A stretch of DNA of 64,000 bases. Source: RHLJ01 sp965222205. Its GTDB lineage: Bacteria; Bacteroidota; Rhodothermia; Balneolales; Balneolaceae. The stretch lies in contig OZ244932.1 of NCBI GenBank assembly GCA_965222205.1, positions 682,001 through 746,000 on the forward strand, given 5' to 3'. This document shows positions 18,402 to 27,257 of the stretch, piece by piece; positions within the stretch are counted from its first letter, which is position 1, and every line of letters begins with the position of its first letter. The position numbers and the translations under genes were made by a program. The notes beneath the pieces are model-generated. The model was given only the letters and a program-made list of their open reading frames with translations, did no database searches and was not told the origin of the DNA.

Positions 18402-18923
18402 TCATAATTTAGTTGAATTAAAGTTCGAAGAGCTCAGTACTTCCTGATCATCAGAATTTAATTTTTGGATATCAGAAGGAGATAATTGTAATAACTTCTC
18501 CATTTCTTTTTTTGAAGGTTTCATTCTTACTAAAATAGTTATGAGGAACACAGCAACAACTAAAGCTATATTAGACTTAGTAAGTAAATAGCTTACACAT
18601 CCCAGAAGTGCAGCACCTTCAATCGCTGCCAGTCGTATCAGACTAGCATATCTGAAACCAACCAATTTCTGACTTAAGTTCTCCTTTAGTGCAGCGGACT
18701 TACCAAGTTTGTTGAATATAACTAAAGCTCCGGCAACTCCGAGTGCGCCATACACAACACATAAAATATCGAGCAGTGGCGTTATTTCACTTTCTGCTTC
18801 CTGAAGGATTGGGACAGTTCCTTCTACGCTCAATCCAATTAACGCAATAAGAAAAACAAGTGGTACCAGTGTAAGAGCCAAGTGCAAAATTTTTAATCCT
18901 TTAAAAAACTCTGAAGAAGTCAT
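18402..18923 (-). CDS. Four-helix integral membrane protein, unknown
   Basis: This 173-residue protein has about four predicted transmembrane segments (roughly residues 14-34, 46-68, 90-112 and 116-133) and a hydrophilic C-terminal tail of about 40 residues, including KKEMEKLLQLSPSDIQKL. No known family is recognised. It starts 11 bases after the menB stop and is probably co-transcribed with it, but it lacks the Asp-rich motifs of MenA prenyltransferase and should not be called MenA. Confidence 0.6.
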   Translation of the reverse strand: MTSSEFFKGLKILHLALTLVPLVFLIALIGLSVEGTVPILQEAESEITPLLDILCVVYGALGVAGALVIFNKLGKSAALKENLSQKLVGFRYASLIRLAAIEGAALLGCVSYLLTKSNIALVVAVFLITILVRMKPSKKEMEKLLQLSPSDIQKLNSDDQEVLSSSNFNSTKL

Positions 18924-18934
18924 AATTTTAACAA

Positions 18935-19771
18935 TTAAGAAGGAGATCGGCCGAATTTACTCCAATCTGGTTTTCTTTTCTCCAGAAATGCTTTTTTTCC
19001 TTCTTCAGCTTCCTCAGTCATATAGGCGAGTCGGGTAGCTTCACCCGCAAATACCTGTTGACCTACCAAACCATCATCAATCAAATTAAAAGCGTATTTA
19101 ATCATTTTGATGGCAGTTGGACTCTTTCCTAAAATCTCTTTTGCCCATTCAACAGCGGTGTCTTCCAGGTCTTCGTGAGGGATAACTGCATTTATCATTC
19201 CCATTTCAAAGGCTTCCTGTGCTGAGTAGTTTCTTCCGAGGAAGAATATCTCGCGCGCCCGCTTTTGACCGGTTTGCCGCGCAAGTAATGCGGAACCAAA
19301 TCCACCATCAAAACTGGCTACATCCGCATCGGTTTGTTTGAAAATTGCGCGCTCTTTGCTGGCTAAGGTTAAGTCGCAGGTTACATGCAGACTGTGACCC
19401 CCACCAACTGCCCAACCTGGAACGACTGCAATCACCACTTTTGGCATAAAACGGATCAGCCGCTGAACTTCAAGAATATTCAATCTAGGAATTCCATCTT
19501 CGGCTTTATAGCCGGTTTTACTACGTACATTTTGATCTCCACCGGAACAAAAAGCCCATTTCCCATCTTTAGAAGAAGGACCTTCTCCCGAAATCAATAC
19601 TACACCGATATCATTATCCTCTTTTGCATCGAGTAAGGCTTCGTAAAGCTCAAATACTGTTTTAGGACGAAAAGCATTTCGTACTTCAGGCCGATTAAAT
19701 GCGATGCGGGCAATTCCTTCCGCTTTTTTATAGGTGATATCCTGATATTCTTTAGCGATTGTCCAGTTCAT
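18935..19771 (-). CDS. menB: 1,4-dihydroxy-2-naphthoyl-CoA synthase
   Basis: MenB performs the intramolecular Claisen ring closure of o-succinylbenzoyl-CoA in menaquinone synthesis. The 278-residue crotonase-fold protein has oxyanion-hole segments WAFCSGGDQNVRS and PGWAVGGGHSLHV, the MenB-typical DADVASFDGGFGSALLAR, and a C-terminal KRKPDWSKF close. Length and motifs clearly separate it from generic enoyl-CoA hydratases. It lies downstream of menF-menD-menH but after a 173-base repeat-bearing gap, so it may have its own promoter. Confidence 0.95.
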   Translation of the reverse strand: MNWTIAKEYQDITYKKAEGIARIAFNRPEVRNAFRPKTVFELYEALLDAKEDNDIGVVLISGEGPSSKDGKWAFCSGGDQNVRSKTGYKAEDGIPRLNILEVQRLIRFMPKVVIAVVPGWAVGGGHSLHVTCDLTLASKERAIFKQTDADVASFDGGFGSALLARQTGQKRAREIFFLGRNYSAQEAFEMGMINAVIPHEDLEDTAVEWAKEILGKSPTAIKMIKYAFNLIDDGLVGQQVFAGEATRLAYMTEEAEEGKKAFLEKRKPDWSKFGRSPS

Positions 19772-19944
19772 AAAATCAAAGTTTTTAAGTTTTCCATAAT
19801 TTCAATCTTTTCTCGACCTCCTCTGACTCCCTACGGACAGGCAGCTTTCAGAAAGAGGAGAACTCACATAAGAGCTTTGGGAGTAAATCAACGAGTTCCC
19901 TACCCTTATAAAAGGGGAGGGACAGGGTGGGGTCAAAAACATAG
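19772..19944. repeat. Repeat-bearing spacer between menH and menB
   Basis: No gene is visible. The spacer contains CCTACCCTTATAAAAGGGGA (an imperfect inverted repeat, about 19899-19918) followed by GGGACAGGGTGGGGTC, and a GAGGAG/CTCCTC-rich stretch around 19816-19862. It looks like decayed intergenic repeat material. Confidence 0.45.
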
Positions 19945-20766
19945 TTATTTAGGGTAAGAATTTTTCTTTATAAAACGATTTAATATAAGAGTCAGTTCTT
20001 CAGGCTGATCTGAATGTACTCGATGGTTTGCTCCTTCAACAATAGAAAGTGTTGAATCCGGGATTTCTTTATTCATGGTTTGATTGATTCGAATGAACTT
20101 GGAATCCTGCTCTCCAACAATAAGTTGAACAGGAGATACGAGATTCTTTAACTCCTCTCTCACACAAGGCATGGTTCCGGTTCCAAATCCAAGGAGACTA
20201 TTAGCCATCCAAACGTTATTCTGTTTTTGCTGAATCATTGAAACCTTATCTAACTCTTGGATACTTGCAGAACTCTGGAAGAGAGGCTTGGCTGACCAAT
20301 CTTCTAAAAAACCTTCAAAATTACCCATTATCTGATCAGCCCTCGAAGCATCAAGTGCTTGCCGGACTTGCCGTTCTGTCTCGCCTTCAATTCCAAATGT
20401 TCCGCTTTCCAAAACTAATCCCTGAATTAAATCGGGGCGGTGTACAGCAAGTTGAAGAGCAAGCCGAGCTCCCATACTGTATCCGTATAAAAAAACAGGA
20501 TTTGCAAGCTGCTCACCAATCAACTTCACTAAATCTGCGACTTGTTCTTTAGCAGAAAAACGATAATGAAGCTCTGCACCTTCCGTTCTTCCATGTCCAA
20601 GAAGGTCGATTGTTATCGGGTTCGAAAAAGGTGTCAGTGAATTAATCAATTCTTGAAAAATCTCACCAGAACCCATGAATCCATGCAACAAAACCAGTTC
20701 CGGCAAAGTTGATTTTTTCTGATGTCTTTTAATGAAGTATGATATGCCCCGAACTCGAATATTCAT
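19945..20766 (-). CDS. menH: SHCHC synthase-like alpha/beta hydrolase
   Basis: MenH eliminates pyruvate from SEPHCHC to give SHCHC in menaquinone synthesis. The 273-residue alpha/beta-hydrolase has LLHGFMGSGEIF (oxyanion region), DLLGHGRTEG, the nucleophile elbow GYSMGARLAL (Ser), an Asp in VGEQDSKF, and the catalytic His in EGANHRVHSDQP. Its start overlaps the menD stop by four bases (ATGA), so translational coupling with menD supports MenH rather than a general hydrolase. Confidence 0.9.
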   Translation of the reverse strand: MNIRVRGISYFIKRHQKKSTLPELVLLHGFMGSGEIFQELINSLTPFSNPITIDLLGHGRTEGAELHYRFSAKEQVADLVKLIGEQLANPVFLYGYSMGARLALQLAVHRPDLIQGLVLESGTFGIEGETERQVRQALDASRADQIMGNFEGFLEDWSAKPLFQSSASIQELDKVSMIQQKQNNVWMANSLLGFGTGTMPCVREELKNLVSPVQLIVGEQDSKFIRINQTMNKEIPDSTLSIVEGANHRVHSDQPEELTLILNRFIKKNSYPK

Positions 20767-22475
20767 GATTGTTCCGGGTCATAATTCCAGAGAACGTAGC
20801 GCTGAACCATGGAATCATCTGCATCGGTGATACATTCCAGTACATGAAGACCTGGCTTTTCCAGTCTTTTTTCAAAAAGGGTTACCAGTTGTTCAGGGCG
20901 GGAAATCAGATCATGCCCAATTTTATGTGCACGGCATAATGCAGCAATAGAAGTAGATTGAGGGGTTTCAAAATACTCCTGATACTTCTTACCGAACTCG
21001 TTTATCGGGAGCATTCTGAAAATGGTACCACCTCCGTTATTCAAAATCACAATAATTAAAGATTCAGGTAAGTATGAAGCGTTCAAAAGTGCATTTGAAT
21101 CGTGCAGGAAAGCAATGTCACCAATAAATAAAACTCCGGGCTTTTTTAAAGACTTACTTAACCCTATAGTGGTGGAAGTAATACCGTCGATTCCTGCTGC
21201 TCCACGATTAACATAAATCTCTTTGCCATCAAAATCCCCAAACAGCGATAAATCCCGAACCGGAAATGAGTTCGAAAGCATGGTAAAGGATTTCTTTGGG
21301 ATTAGTGGGCTCAGAGTATGGAAGATATACCCATCTGTTAAAGGAGAAGAGGGGTGAAGCTGGTTTTCCCGGAAGGAAATAAAATCTTTTTGAAGCTTCC
21401 TCCAATCTTTAAGCCAGTTTTTTTCTGTAGCTCCGGCTATTTGCGGAATTCTTAGTACACCAGCCAGTTTTATAACTTTTGTAGCTGATAGTGATTCATC
21501 CTCTAATAAGGGACCGTGAACAAAACGTATTTGAGTACATTCATTGTTCTCAGAAATAAAATTGATGAGCGCTTTACTTACGGGTTCTTCCCCAAAGCGA
21601 AGAATTAAATCAGGTTTAAAATGCGCCTTAATCTCCTTACTTCTCAAGAAACCATCAAAACCGGAAATAGTATATTTAGAAGAAGGCATATTCGATCCTG
21701 GTTCAGCAAGAATCGGAACATTCAGGGTTTTTGCAAGGGTAGTTATGGTTTCATGATTTTCACTCGTTGTGCCAGGCCCAACAATTAACAAAGGCTTCTC
21801 TGAGGATACCAACTCTGACCAAAACTGCTCGCTTACATCTACGCTCTCAATGATTGTTTTATACTGATGAAATGCTTGTTTGGAATGCTTTTCATTTTCA
21901 GCTTCAATCTTTTCAAGATATTCTTTGGTTGGTTCAAAAGGTTTGGAAAATGGAAAGTTGATATGCGATACTCCCCCTTTTTCTATGGCAACTTGAGTAG
22001 CCTGCTGAGCAGCTCGTTCAAGTCTTAAAAAACTTTGGTTACTCTCTTTAGCTTCACCGATTTCGTGAAAAAAAACAGGATAATCTCCAAAAATTTTAAG
22101 CTGGTCGATAGTTTGGGAAGCACCAATATTTCTTAAATGCGGGGGGCGATCGGCGCTGGCTATAATTAAGGGAACTCCCGACTGGGTAGCTTCAATTACC
22201 GCCGGATAATAATTTGCAACAGCAGTGCCTGAAGTGCAAACCAAACACGCGGGGACTCCTGTTCCTTTTCCAATTCCTAAAGCAGTAAATGCTGCAGAGC
22301 GCTCATCAATAATGATATGCTTTTCAAAACCGGGATGGGCAGCAAAAGCAAGAGTGAGGGGAGTGGATCGTGATCCCGGCGAAATAACTACATGCCGGAC
22401 TCCCTGTTCGTACAACGCCCGGGCAAACTCTGTACTCCAGTAAAAATTCAGGTTTTGGGGATCACGTTCCGGCAT
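20763..22475 (-). CDS. menD: SEPHCHC synthase (2-succinyl-5-enolpyruvyl-6-hydroxy-3-cyclohexene-1-carboxylate synthase)
   Basis: A ThDP-dependent enzyme joining isochorismate with 2-oxoglutarate-derived succinic semialdehyde. The 570-residue protein shows the MenD N-terminal motif VVISPGSRSTPLTLAFAAHP with catalytic Glu in IDERSAAFTALG, the SGTAVANYYPAVIEA segment, and C-terminal ThDP/Mg2+ binding residues in FIGDIAFLHDSNALL and ILNNGGGTIFRMLP. The gene overlaps menF by 14 bases and menH by 4 bases, a tight operon. Confidence 0.96.
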   Translation of the reverse strand: MPERDPQNLNFYWSTEFARALYEQGVRHVVISPGSRSTPLTLAFAAHPGFEKHIIIDERSAAFTALGIGKGTGVPACLVCTSGTAVANYYPAVIEATQSGVPLIIASADRPPHLRNIGASQTIDQLKIFGDYPVFFHEIGEAKESNQSFLRLERAAQQATQVAIEKGGVSHINFPFSKPFEPTKEYLEKIEAENEKHSKQAFHQYKTIIESVDVSEQFWSELVSSEKPLLIVGPGTTSENHETITTLAKTLNVPILAEPGSNMPSSKYTISGFDGFLRSKEIKAHFKPDLILRFGEEPVSKALINFISENNECTQIRFVHGPLLEDESLSATKVIKLAGVLRIPQIAGATEKNWLKDWRKLQKDFISFRENQLHPSSPLTDGYIFHTLSPLIPKKSFTMLSNSFPVRDLSLFGDFDGKEIYVNRGAAGIDGITSTTIGLSKSLKKPGVLFIGDIAFLHDSNALLNASYLPESLIIVILNNGGGTIFRMLPINEFGKKYQEYFETPQSTSIAALCRAHKIGHDLISRPEQLVTLFEKRLEKPGLHVLECITDADDSMVQRYVLWNYDPEQS

Positions 22476-23934
22476 ATTCCAGGGCTGTTAGCATCGGTAT
22501 GAATTTGAGGTTTGTTTCTTCCCACTCTTTTCCGGGATCGGAATCCTCAACGATACCACATCCCGCAAAAAAGCGCACTTCATCATTTTTGATTAACCCA
22601 CTCCGGATGGCTACAATAAATTCACCATTTCCGTGGGCGTTAATCCATCCGATTGGAGAAGCATACCAGCCACGATTAAACTTTTCATGTTCCTTTATGA
22701 ATTCTACCGCTTTGTCTTTCGGAAATCCTCCCACGGCAGGAGTCGGATGTAATGTTCTCAAAACCTCAGTTCGGGAAACGCCTTCTTTAATCCTCGCGGT
22801 GATGGGGGTGTATAAATGTTGAACATTAGATAGTTTTTTAATTTGTGGTGCCCTGGGATGCTGAACTTCATCAGAATAATGCTCCAGATTTTCTTCAATG
22901 GCATCCAGCACGATTTCATGTTCGTGAAGGTCTTTTCGGCTGTGTAATAAATTATATTCCAGTACTGCATCCTCAGAAGCTGTTTTACCACGGGAGGTAC
23001 TCCCTGCAAGTCCTTCTGTTAGCACATATTTTGAGTTAAAAGATGCCAGCCGCTCCGGGGTGCATCCGATAAAACTGGACTCCCCATCCTGACGAATCAA
23101 GAACGAGTAACAATCTGGATACTGAAACCTGAGTCGGTTTAGAATATGGGTGCCTTTTATTTTCTGATCAAGCTTGATGCTGAGTTGCCGTGCGAATACT
23201 ACTTTTTCAAACCGACCGTCAGCAATGGCAGCTTTGGCACGTTTGATGTTCTCAATCCACTGAAAATATTCTTTAGAGTCAGTATTGGGCGTATCAATAG
23301 AGAACTCTTTATCCAGTACAGGACTTAGGGAATACTGATCTGCTTTAGTAATGTGATCTAGCTTAGCGAGTTTATTCGAAATCTCAAACTCAATTTCTGA
23401 AACTGATAACTGGTGATCATATTTAATGAGAAAAGTGAGAATACAGCATTTCCCTTCTTTTATGATCATCCATTCGGGCAGAGTAAAAGAAGAAGAATCA
23501 AAAGAAGACCAGGAATTGGATTCATTCTCATCAAAAAAAGAAAAGCCCCCAAACAAATGTACTACCGCGTTTTGATGCTCAATTCCTTTAAGGTGATGAA
23601 TGCGACTCAGTACCTCTTTCCCTTTAGTGGAAGAATCTCTGAATCGGGATTTGCCGTGTGCAGTTACCCGTTCTAATTCTCCTGAGGCCGCCATTGCGAA
23701 ATCATCCACCGGCTTTTCCCAGTAATATTGGAAGCCGTTTTTAAGATGATCCTGCTCAACCACGGCAAGCAAGTCTACCGGGGAAAGTGAGATAGAAAAT
23801 GCCAGGTAGCGGGATGTGGAATAAGAATTATTAGTTTCAATGCCGGATAGAAATTGGTCCAGCTTCGAACGGCTTATTTGCTGTTGAAAGGAGGTAAAAA
23901 GCGCCGACTCTGAAGTAATTTTGTTAGGCATCAA
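22462..23934 (-). CDS. menF: Isochorismate synthase
   Basis: MenF converts chorismate to isochorismate, the committed step. The 490-residue protein has the chorismate-binding C-terminal domain: KVVFARQLSIKL, SFLIRQDGESSFIGCTPERL, EGLAGSTSRGK, HLYTPITARI, LHPTPAVGGFPK and GWINAHGNGEFIVAIRSG, ending with the Mg2+-binding Glu segment FAGCGIVEDSDPGKEWEET. The N-terminal ~200 residues are the variable domain. An anthranilate or salicylate synthase is less likely given menD, menH and menB directly downstream. Confidence 0.94.
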   Translation of the reverse strand: MMPNKITSESALFTSFQQQISRSKLDQFLSGIETNNSYSTSRYLAFSISLSPVDLLAVVEQDHLKNGFQYYWEKPVDDFAMAASGELERVTAHGKSRFRDSSTKGKEVLSRIHHLKGIEHQNAVVHLFGGFSFFDENESNSWSSFDSSSFTLPEWMIIKEGKCCILTFLIKYDHQLSVSEIEFEISNKLAKLDHITKADQYSLSPVLDKEFSIDTPNTDSKEYFQWIENIKRAKAAIADGRFEKVVFARQLSIKLDQKIKGTHILNRLRFQYPDCYSFLIRQDGESSFIGCTPERLASFNSKYVLTEGLAGSTSRGKTASEDAVLEYNLLHSRKDLHEHEIVLDAIEENLEHYSDEVQHPRAPQIKKLSNVQHLYTPITARIKEGVSRTEVLRTLHPTPAVGGFPKDKAVEFIKEHEKFNRGWYASPIGWINAHGNGEFIVAIRSGLIKNDEVRFFAGCGIVEDSDPGKEWEETNLKFIPMLTALEYAGT

Positions 23935-24018
23935 TTATTCCTGAATTTCTAACTTTCAATATAAATTGAAAATTAGCAAGAATAAAGTTTTTTGAGGGCT
24001 TTTTACAGGATTTGAAGA

Positions 24019-24294
24019 CTATTTTGCGTCGTCTTGTTGTCCGGTTTTGAATGGGTTGTGAATGCCCAGCGCATCCAGATCGAACTCGGCAAGTTCGTAT
24101 AGAAAATCCCAGGCAGCCTCGCTGGTTCCGTCTTCATTCACCCAGTTCGGGTGACTTTGCTTGATGAGCCCCACGACACGTTTGGCATAGTTGATGCGCT
24201 CTTCGCCTTCAGGGAGTCGCGGAATGGCTGCAATCATCAAATCGAGGTTATAGCCGCAGTCGAAATCTTTTGGTTTTTGTTGTTCTATGAACAT
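24019..24294 (-). CDS. Small DUF4290-like protein
   Basis: The 91-residue acidic protein has a central stretch (YNLDLMIAAIPRLPEGEERI then YAKRVVGLIKQSHPNW) followed by AAWDFLYELAEFDLDALGIH and NPF. This order recalls the Bacteroidota DUF4290 family (YGRNIQKM, a helix of hydrophobic residues, MNPHL, LWDHLF, LDVDSPYP) but the sequence is short and diverged, so the assignment is tentative. It lies 84 bases upstream of menF on the same strand and could be first in that operon. No function is known. Confidence 0.6.
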   Translation of the reverse strand: MFIEQQKPKDFDCGYNLDLMIAAIPRLPEGEERINYAKRVVGLIKQSHPNWVNEDGTSEAAWDFLYELAEFDLDALGIHNPFKTGQQDDAK

Positions 24295-24435
24295 GAAATG
24301 CGTTTCTTTTTATTCATCAAGAAGATACAGTGAATATAAATAAGCTGAAAGGTGGTTGTATTAATATGAATCAGAAACTAATTTTAAATTACCTAGCAAG
24401 ATCCTGACAATGGGTATGTTAACAGTCCCCAAGAT

Positions 24436-24580
24436 GTTTTAAGTCTGTGACTTAAAACTTGTAGAACAGCAAGACTCTGTCTTGCATTAAGGTACAGATT
24501 GATGTCTGATTTCACCTCGTTATGAAGCTCCAGGTTCAACTTTCTAAATAAGGAAACAGTCGGGGCGGATGGCCATCCGC
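24436..24580. repeat. Cluster of three palindromic hairpins in a gene-free gap
   Basis: The gap 24295-24698 contains no gene. It holds a 10-bp stem/3-base loop at 24436-24458 (GTTTTAAGTC arm), a 7-bp stem/3-base loop at 24469-24485 (GCAAGAC arm) and a perfect 16-bp palindrome at 24565-24580 (GCGGATGGCCATCCGC). None has a T-run, so they look like REP-type repeats rather than terminators. Confidence 0.6.
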
Positions 24581-24698
24581 TCGTACGGGTTTTAGAAATC
24601 CCAAAACAAGCCTCGAAATCTCCCCAATCTCTTAATGCCCCTCGGTGATTTATTTCGTAGTTTTAAAGCCTAGAAATTAATCCATTCAAAAAGAGTAC

Positions 24699-25682
24699 AT
24701 GTACCTTAATTCAATTATTGAAGCAACGGGAAATACCCCTTTAGTTAAACTTCAGAAAGTAAATGGCGGAACAGTGGGAACGGTGTTAGCCAAAGTAGAA
24801 TACTTTAATCCCGGGAACAGTATTAAAGATCGAATCGGGATTAAAATGATTGAAGATGCAGAAGAGGCAGGTTTGATCACTCCCGGCGGAACCATTATTG
24901 AAGGAACTTCCGGAAATACCGGAATGGGACTGGCACTGGCTGCTATCGCGAAAGGATACAAATGTGTGTTCACTACTACCGACAAACAAAGCCAGTCTAA
25001 GGTAGATATTCTTAAAGCCGTTGGGGCAGAAGTAATTATTTGTCCAACTAACGTGGAGCCGGAAGACCCCAGAAGTTACTACTCGATGGCTAAGCGACTG
25101 AGTGAAGAAACGCCCAATTCCTATTACCCGAATCAGTATGATAATAAGAGCAATTTACAGGCTCACTATGAGACAACGGGGCCTGAAATCTGGGAACAGA
25201 CAGAAGGTAAAATTACTCACTATGTTGCAGGAATGGGAACCGGAGGAACAATTTCCGGAGTTGGGAAATATCTGAAAGAGCAAAACCCAGACATAAAGGT
25301 AATCGGAATTGATTCCTATGGCTCGGTATATAAAAAGTATTTCGAAACCGGCGAGTTTGATAAGAACGAGATTAAGCCTTATATGACAGAAGGTATTGGT
25401 GAAGATATCATTCCCGGAACCATAGAATTCGAATTTATAGATGAAGTGCTCCAGGTAGGCGATAAAGATTCAGCACTTACCACACGTCGGCTTGCTAAAG
25501 AAGAAGGATTGTTTGTGGGGTGGTCTTGTGGAGCAGCGGTGCAAGGAGCCATCAAGTACATGAAAGAAAATCCGCTAGGCGCTGATGATGTAATGGTAGT
25601 CATCCTGCCTGATAGCGGAACCCGTTACATCGGAAAGGTGTACAATGATGAGTGGATGAAAGAACACGGATTTTTGGAATAA
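24699..25682 (+). CDS. Cystathionine beta-synthase-like PLP enzyme
   Basis: The 327-residue fold-type II PLP enzyme has the Schiff-base lysine in NPGNSIKDRIG (Lys43), the phosphate/substrate loop EGTSGNTGMGLA (residues 68-79) and the GMGTGGTISGVGKYL phosphate-cup motif. EGTSGNTG is the cystathionine beta-synthase version; O-acetylserine sulfhydrylases usually have EPTSGNTG. The regulatory CBS-pair domain of longer enzymes is absent. Likely reaction: serine (or O-acetylserine) plus homocysteine to cystathionine; a cysteine synthase role cannot be excluded. No cystathionine lyase gene is adjacent. Confidence 0.87.
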   Translation: MYLNSIIEATGNTPLVKLQKVNGGTVGTVLAKVEYFNPGNSIKDRIGIKMIEDAEEAGLITPGGTIIEGTSGNTGMGLALAAIAKGYKCVFTTTDKQSQSKVDILKAVGAEVIICPTNVEPEDPRSYYSMAKRLSEETPNSYYPNQYDNKSNLQAHYETTGPEIWEQTEGKITHYVAGMGTGGTISGVGKYLKEQNPDIKVIGIDSYGSVYKKYFETGEFDKNEIKPYMTEGIGEDIIPGTIEFEFIDEVLQVGDKDSALTTRRLAKEEGLFVGWSCGAAVQGAIKYMKENPLGADDVMVVILPDSGTRYIGKVYNDEWMKEHGFLE

Positions 25683-25714
25683 TAGTTAAAGTGAAAGCTT
25701 TAACTATCTTGTAT

Positions 25715-25823
25715 TGTCATCCCGGACTTGATCCGGGATCTGTAGAGATTGATTCTTAGGTAAGCAAAAAGGTTAGAACAACGCTATTTCCTTCACAGAT
25801 CCTGAAACGAGTTCAGGATGACA
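25715..25823. mobile_element. MITE-like element with 28-bp imperfect terminal inverted repeats
   Basis: The left end (25715-25742) and the reverse complement of the right end (25796-25823) agree at 21 of 28 positions, both starting TGTCATCC and ending GGATCTG. Each end is itself palindromic (CCCGGACTTGATCCGGG). The 53-base interior has no coding capacity. Elements with such TGTCATCC ends are familiar between genes in many bacteria. A shorter related palindrome is at 50454-50481. Confidence 0.65.
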
Positions 25824-25855
25824 GCTTGTTAAATTTAATAGCTAATAGAGTAATT

Positions 25856-26173
25856 ATGGCAAAGAACAATCAGACTGGAAACCCGGGAAAGATGGAAATC
25901 GAACTCCCGGAAACAGAAGCAAACGGTACCTATTCAAACTTGGTGATGATCACGCATTCTCCTTCAGAATTCATTTTGGATTTTATAGCGGTGATGCCCG
26001 GTGTTCCTAAAGCTAAAGTAGCTAAGAGAATGATTTTAACTCCGGATCATGCTAAAAGGCTGGCAACTGCTTTGAACGATAATGTGAAGCGTTTTGAAGA
26101 AGAGCATGGAGTGATCAATACCCGTGAGAAGGTTGAAATCCCGATGTATCGAGGTCCTCAGCCGGAAGCCTGA
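25856..26173 (+). CDS. DUF3467 family protein
   Basis: ATG at 25856 was chosen over an upstream in-frame start because the latter lies inside the inverted-repeat element's flank and adds residues not seen in the family. The 105-residue protein carries the DUF3467 core: NLVMITHSPSEFILDFIAVM, PGVPKAKVAKRMILTPDHAK and RLATALNDNVKRFEEEHG. Function is unknown; the family is small, cytoplasmic and widespread in Bacteroidota. It is convergent with lptG, with one base between stops. Confidence 0.85.
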   Translation: MAKNNQTGNPGKMEIELPETEANGTYSNLVMITHSPSEFILDFIAVMPGVPKAKVAKRMILTPDHAKRLATALNDNVKRFEEEHGVINTREKVEIPMYRGPQPEA

Positions 26174-26174
26174 G

Positions 26175-27257
26175 TTATTTTCGGGCCTGAATCAAAAGTC
26201 CCATTCCAACCAGAAAAAAGAAAACATGGGGAATTGTAGCTGCTAATTCAGGCGAAATAGTACCATGAGCACCAAAAGGCTCAGCTATTTTCATAAATGC
26301 CAGATACAAAAAACTGGTTGCTAATCCTGCGGCAATATATAACCCTTTTCCTCCCTGTCGGCGTACTGCAGCAACTGAAAATCCTACGATAATAACTACA
26401 ATGATAGAGAGGGGATACGCCAGTCTTCCGTAATAATGAACCTTGGGGATATTCACGCCTCCGGCTCCACTTCGTTCAATGGAAGCAATATACTGTTGCG
26501 CCTCGGGATAGGTGAGCTGGTAGACGTCAGAGGTGGTTCGGGATAAATCCTGTGGCAGTATAGCCAGCGTGGTATCTATCCCGGCAAAAGATTGTTCCAC
26601 ATAGCCGGTATCTGAATAAGTGCGTTCACGAACCGAAATCATTCTCCACTTTTCAGTGTCTTCTCTCCAGGACATGTTTGTAGCTATAATTGTCTTTTTT
26701 AGAGTGAGGCTGTCGAAATGGGACAATCGAACCCGGTAAGCAGTGTTTTGGTCCTTATCAAAATAGTTGATTTGAAGGATGGAGTTTTCAGAAAGCTCAC
26801 GGTAAATATCGTTTCGGTCTATGCGCTCATTTTTTTGTTTGATGTACTTATCCTCGAAAGTGATTCTGGTTTTATTGGAAGTTGGGATAACGTAGGCATC
26901 CAGCACACTGATTGTACCTGCTGCAAAAATCGCAAATGCCAGGTATGGAAATAGCAATCGGTATAAACTAACACCTGCAGCCTTTAAGGCAGTAATTTCG
27001 AGCCGTTCTGATAACTGCCCGGTTAAAAAAAGACAAGCGGAGAACACTGCTACCGGAATCACCAAACGAATCATTTCAGGGATATAATTGAGGTAATAAT
27101 CTCCCCAGATTTCAGAGAACGTAGCGCCACGATCGGTGAAGTCATCGCTATTCTCAGAAAAATCGATCATTATAAAAATGAAAATCAGGATTAGAAGCAC
27201 AAAAATGGTGATGCTTAGCAACCGGGTAAAAATGTATTTATCAAAGTGCTTAATCAC
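26175..27257 (-). CDS. lptG: LptG-like permease of the LPS export ABC transporter
   Basis: A YjgP/YjgQ-family permease of 360 residues with three N-terminal transmembrane helices, a periplasmic jellyroll domain (about residues 125-255) and three C-terminal helices. FDKYIFTRLLSITIFVLLIL at the N-terminus and the coupling-helix region LSERLEITALKAAGVSLYRLL are typical. It overlaps the upstream LptF-like gene by eight bases, so the pair forms the LptB2FG inner-membrane core that extracts lipopolysaccharide. lptB is not in the window. Confidence 0.9.
   Translation of the reverse strand: MIKHFDKYIFTRLLSITIFVLLILIFIFIMIDFSENSDDFTDRGATFSEIWGDYYLNYIPEMIRLVIPVAVFSACLFLTGQLSERLEITALKAAGVSLYRLLFPYLAFAIFAAGTISVLDAYVIPTSNKTRITFEDKYIKQKNERIDRNDIYRELSENSILQINYFDKDQNTAYRVRLSHFDSLTLKKTIIATNMSWREDTEKWRMISVRERTYSDTGYVEQSFAGIDTTLAILPQDLSRTTSDVYQLTYPEAQQYIASIERSGAGGVNIPKVHYYGRLAYPLSIIVVIIVGFSVAAVRRQGGKGLYIAAGLATSFLYLAFMKIAEPFGAHGTISPELAATIPHVFFFLVGMGLLIQARK

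Noticed and set aside
18402..18923. MenA prenyltransferase following menB
   Set aside because: Too short (173 residues) and lacks the Asp-rich prenyl-diphosphate motifs.
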